Below are positions 58,991 through 62,914 of a DNA stretch of 62,914 nt, piece after piece. Positions within the stretch are counted from its first letter, which is position 1. Each line of letters begins with the position of its first letter. The stretch is from Scedosporium boydii (lineage: Eukaryota; Ascomycota; Sordariomycetes; Microascales; Microascaceae). Location: the NCBI GenBank assembly GCA_002221725.1, contig NJFT01000230.1, positions 1 through 62,914 of the forward strand, given 5' to 3'. The notes beneath the pieces were generated by a model, which ran no database searches, was not told the DNA's origin, and saw only the letters and a list, made by a program, of their open reading frames with translations. A program made the translations under genes and the position numbers.

Positions 58991-61359
58991 CTACTTCAAT
59001 CCCAGCCCCGAAGCACCATTGGCCCCATTCGTCTGCTTCAACTCCTTCCCGACCAGATTCTTGAAATCCAACCCAACCTCCGAAAGCAGCCTTGCATGTT
59101 CGTGAGCCCTCTCCATGCAATTCTTCCACACGGCGCTGTCCCGATCCGTCCCGCTCAGCTGTCTCGCCAGGATGACGTTGAAAGCCTCGACTTCCGTCTT
59201 GGCCCATTTCACGCAGGCGCTCATCATCGACGGCGGGAAGCAGGCCTGGAAGCACGTGACGGTGTTGCGGATGATTTGGAAGTAGACGTAGGATACCTCC
59301 CAAATGTATAGGTGGAGGTCACCTTGGAAAATGCATTGCCTAGTATTCTGATTAGGAACTCTTTGACTTCAGAGCCGAGGGTTCACACGAGGGTTCACAC
59401 TAACCTTGATCGTTTCTGAATAATGTCACTCCGAGCTGCAAGATAAGCTTCTCTAGCACTATCCTCAAAGCCAAGACGCGTAAGCCAATCGACGTTCCGC
59501 CTCGTCTTAGTCTGATCACTATGCGAGGCCTCCAGCTCCCGCGTGATGAGAGCCGCGAGCCGAGCACATCGCTCCTCGACCTTGAAGTTGATGAAGTCCT
59601 GCGCGACAACGTTGTTCTTGAGGCTCCGAGCCAAGTTCTTCAGCATTTCGACCCGAGCCACGGCCGGCTCAAGGTTCTGGAGAGCAATGTCGATATCAAG
59701 CTCATCCATCTGGCTTTCCACCCACCGCAGGTTCTGCTGCTTTCCGTCCACTTCGATGAGCATGTCTTTGATGTCCGACAGGGTCTCGAGCAGCTCGGTC
59801 TTCTGCAGTAGGCCCGGGTCTCGGGAGGCGAAGTAGTTGATGGTTTCCTTAGCCTTGTTGTTGGCCTCCATCTCGGATCGGAGGCTCCGACGGAGCTCTT
59901 CGACGGCCTTTCTGATGTTGAGGAGAAGGGTTCCCTTTTCGGGGTCCTCGGGCTTTTCAGTGCGATAGATGAATGAATCCTGCCCAATGCCGCGGACCAT
60001 GATGGCGTCCGCAAGCTTGTTGCGGCCCGTTGACGAGTCGCTGGACCCGGCCATGTCTACAATTTCGATATCTAGCAGCGGCCAACATCGGTCCGCTACA
60101 AGCTTGGTCATGGGGCCACGGTTGTCAGTTGCCCCGCCGGCATCCGCCTTTCTCTTCTTGCGTGATGCGATCAAAAGATGGTCGTTGAGAAGGAAGATTT
60201 GCATGGCCCGGCGAGATTTGTAGGTGGCATTGTCTAGCTCGATCCAGGGACCTGCATTCTGGATGACATGGCGGCCAGAGGAGTTGGGTAGGAACTTTTG
60301 CGATCCTTCAACGTTTTTGTAGAGAGCCTGCGTTTGTGAAGTTAGTAATGACGTCAACCCCACGGCTGTAATGTCATGGAAAGGGGAGAAGATATTGGCG
60401 AGCGTACCTGCATCTGCGAGTTCCACAGCGCGCTTCTATCGGCTACGGAGCTCCGCTTATCCCGCTTGCTCATCCCCGAGGACAACTCGCCATCGAGAGC
60501 AAGTTCGCCCGCCGCCGCCGAGCTAGTGCGTAGAGCGGTGGTGTTGGCCTTGAGCTCGGCCATAAGATTTCTCAGAGTCCGCATTTCTCCCTTGAGCTTC
60601 TCCGCCTCTTTGCTGATCTTGATGAATTGGGTTCGGTTCTGGAGGACATTCTGCTGAAGATCGGCGGCGGCTCGTCCCCTAAGCTTCTGTAGCCCATCCT
60701 CGAAATCTCGGATTTGGTCCTCATCAACATCGCCAAGCACCTCGGCAACATCTGGAAGCTATCAGTTAGTATAAGGACAAGAAAGGGATAAGAGCCGTAA
60801 AGTACTAACATTGTTCAGCATTGAGCTTCGGGTCTCGGAGGGCTTTCATATCAATCGGCGGCGCATTGCCTCCGCCACGTGACGGTGGTGGCCGCCGGTC
60901 TCTGTCATCTCGGTCTCGCGTGCGAGGCCTATCCCTATTCCGGGATCTATCTCTATCTTCAGCCTGGTACTTATCAAAGGCGCCTGAGCTGGGCATCGGT
61001 GGTGTCGACAGGTCAAAGTTAATCGGCGCATTGTTGAAGCGGGTTGAGTAGCGGCGCTTGACGAGGTCGGAGGTCTGATTCTGGAAAAAGGCATTAGAAG
61101 CCAATTTCATAGAAACCGTGCCGGCCCGGGTGGGAATCATTCTGCTCACCTTGCCTCCTTGAGGGGGGACTGCGCGTCGACGAGCGTCTGGAGGGAGCTC
61201 AGCACTCGGCCTTGGTGGTGGGCCCCCAGGTCCTGGGGGTCCTGGGGGTCCTGGAGGCCCTCCCCGAGGTGGTGTGCTGACATCTTGACTGATGGGAGCG
61301 GATATCAGCTTTGGGTTTATGCGGCCCTTCCTCTTCGGCCCGCTTCGAAGGGAGGACAT
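58991..61359 (-). CDS. EXO84: Exocyst complex subunit EXO84
   Basis: Subunit of the exocyst, which tethers secretory vesicles to the plasma membrane at growing tips. Exons 61359-60810, 60751-60408, 60327-59405 and 59339-58991 give 721 residues. The N-terminus is basic, then a collagen-like Gly/Pro run (GPPGPPGPPGPGGPPP) and an Arg/Asp-repeat stretch, both probably disordered. A coiled-coil (VEVLGDVDEDQIRDFEDGL-like region through KEAEKLKGEMRTLRNLM) and a PH-like domain (WIELDNATYKSRRAMQIFLLN) follow. The helical Exo84 C-terminal domain closes it, ending LGLK. Introns use GTTAGT or GTACGC donors and CAG/TAG acceptors; all junctions keep the frame. TOM20 starts 826 bases away in the opposite direction. 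Confidence 0.93.
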
Positions 61360-62184
61360 GGTGACGAGGTACGCAGGAGGTTACGGCGCTCACAAGCCGG
61401 TTCGGATTGAAAAGAAAGAAAATCGAATAAATCTGTTGGCGATAAAAGTCTGCGATTTCCAGAATCTACACCTTTCGGCTTTGGAATAAGGCTCCTTGAG
61501 TCTAAATTAAACTGGGCTAGCACTCAGGAGGAGCTGTCTAATACTTCAAGGAGGGATCAATCAATTGATGTGCTGTCCCAACACTGGACCTTCCTTGCTT
61601 GTCCAGGTACATTGTAGGTTGTACCGAGGCGTCTCACAGCAGTTCGAGGTCATATCACGTGATATGCAACTGTTTCCGTCTGCAGCTATTCACTGGCTGG
61701 CAACGAGTTTGACAAATGGAGCGATGCCCCACTTCAAGGTCCAGCGTCATAGGTCCGTGCCCGTCAGTCTTTCCAGTCTTTCCAGTCTTTCCACCTGACG
61801 CGGCTGAATCCCGGAATACCGCGACTGCGAAAAAAACTGGGCCTAAGGTAAGGCTCTTCGAAAGCTCTGCTAAAATCGGCCAGAAAAAAAAGAAGCGAAA
61901 AAAACCGGGTTCATTTTTCCAGCATCTCCATTTTCCAACGATTCAGCTTTCTCGGCGGACGGAACATCTCCTTTGGTGTCTTTTGGGAATTGTACGTCTA
62001 TATTACGGTTTCAGGATTTTCTTACCTTTTTTCTATTCCTTCTCTTCAAAGCTTGGGCTGCTGCTTATCCCGGTTTATTAATTTTTTTCCTCTCCTTGCG
62101 TCACCTCACCTCGGTTTTCCCCTAACGACCAACTCTTTTCTTTTTATCTCCCCTAATCATCCACCCTCCGTCATATCCACAAAC
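61360..62184. other. Divergent promoter region, EXO84 and TOM20
   Basis: Contains a triplicated nine-base repeat CAGTCTTTC at 61765-61791 and pyrimidine-rich DNA before the TOM20 ATG. No gene is seen. Confidence 0.55.
61765..61791. repeat. Tandem repeat CAGTCTTTC x3
   Basis: Three exact head-to-tail copies in the EXO84-TOM20 divergent region. Confidence 0.95.
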
Positions 62185-62914
62185 ATGGTACAAACATCGG
62201 TTCTCGTGACGGCCTCGGTCGCAACCGCTGTCACCGGCGTTCTAGGTATGTTTTATCATCTAGCTGCCAAACCCAGGTTCCCAATGGAAGAATGCTCTCT
62301 CCTCTGCCTGTCCCTTCAAGCAAACTTTGAGGGACCTTCCTGTTCAATCAAAACACATGCTCCCTTCCTATACTCACATGCTCCCTTTTCCAAATATAGC
62401 CTACGCCGTCTACTTCGACTACAAGCGTCGATCGGAACCCGAGTTCCGCCGCAGTCTCCGCCGCAACGAACGCCACCGAGCCCGCGTCGAGAAGGAGGAT
62501 CAGAAGGCTCAGTCGCAGCTTCAACGCCAGAAGATAAGACTCGCCGTCCAGGCTGCTATCGAGGATGGCTTCCCTCGTGATCCCTCCGAAAGGGAGATGT
62601 ACTTCATGGAACAGGTCTCCAAGGGCGAGGTTCTGAGCGCTGATCGTAAGTTTTCGCTCTCCCCTGAGGAAGAGGTCCTAGGATGGGGATGGAATGGGAG
62701 AAGGGGTGCTCGCTAAGAAGATGCACATGCGAATCCATTTACATATTTATACGGACTGCGGACGACCTTGCTAACTCCTTATCTTTCCCAATAGCCAACA
62801 CTACATTTGACGCAGCGTTGGCCTTCTACAAGGCCCTCAAGGTCTATCCTTCTCCTGGTGATCTCATCGGCATCTATGACCAGACCGTCTCCAAGGTAAC
62901 GTTCATCCCACCTC
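62185..62914 (+). CDS. TOM20: Mitochondrial import receptor TOM20, 5' part
   Basis: Outer mitochondrial membrane receptor for precursor proteins. Exons 62185-62245, 62400-62645 and 62795 to about 62895 are visible; the gene runs off the right edge. The N-terminus ([20 protein letters not shown]) is the single membrane anchor. The cytosolic part [33 protein letters not shown] and [20 protein letters not shown] is characteristic of fungal Tom20. A TPR-like helix pair begins at [32 protein letters not shown] at 62896 is probably the next donor. A longer open frame through the first intron is not favoured because it breaks family similarity. Confidence 0.92.

Overview
The window is nuclear DNA of a filamentous ascomycete (Pezizomycotina, most likely a Sordariomycete). 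The evidence is short spliceosomal introns (about 50-120 bases) with GTAAGT/GTATGT donors, CTAAC branch sites and CAG/TAG acceptors; a head-to-head pair of chitin synthases with myosin-like motor domains; a Zn2Cys6 regulator; and a fungal NLR. No transposase, IS-like element, CRISPR array or viral gene was seen. Intron positions below were read by eye from splice signals and family reading frames.

Left part (1-15.5 kb): the 3' end of a RhoGAP gene, an FYV7-like rRNA-processing gene, then an accessory stretch with a Zn2Cys6 regulator and a complete NLR-type receptor (nucleoside phosphorylase-like domain, NB-ARC, TPR array). A large Rog1-like lipase follows.

Middle (16.8-36.6 kb): an ECM4-type glutathione transferase with a possible mitochondrial/cytosolic dual start, and the ribosome-assembly GTPase BMS1. 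Next comes a chitin-related accessory block: a secreted LysM protein, an unknown soluble protein, and a long LysM/GH18 chitinase that looks broken at three places. After it lie a tiny I9-type protease inhibitor gene, an intron-containing tRNA-Asn and a mitochondrial dehydrogenase kinase.

Right part (37.9-62.9 kb): class VII (csmB-like) and class V (csmA-like) chitin synthases transcribed away from each other across a 5.5 kb gene-free region; the PP2A catalytic subunit; exocyst subunit EXO84; and the start of TOM20, cut by the window edge. Chitin synthases, EXO84 and the RhoGAP all serve polarised growth and wall building, but nothing in the sequence shows they are co-regulated.

Beyond genes, the 9-base word TACGAAGTA (or its complement TACTTCGTA) occurs at least eleven times, only in non-coding DNA, with five copies between the two chitin synthases. 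The best leads are the NLR with an apparently intact nucleosidase active site, the decaying chitinase beside a LysM gene, and this dispersed motif.
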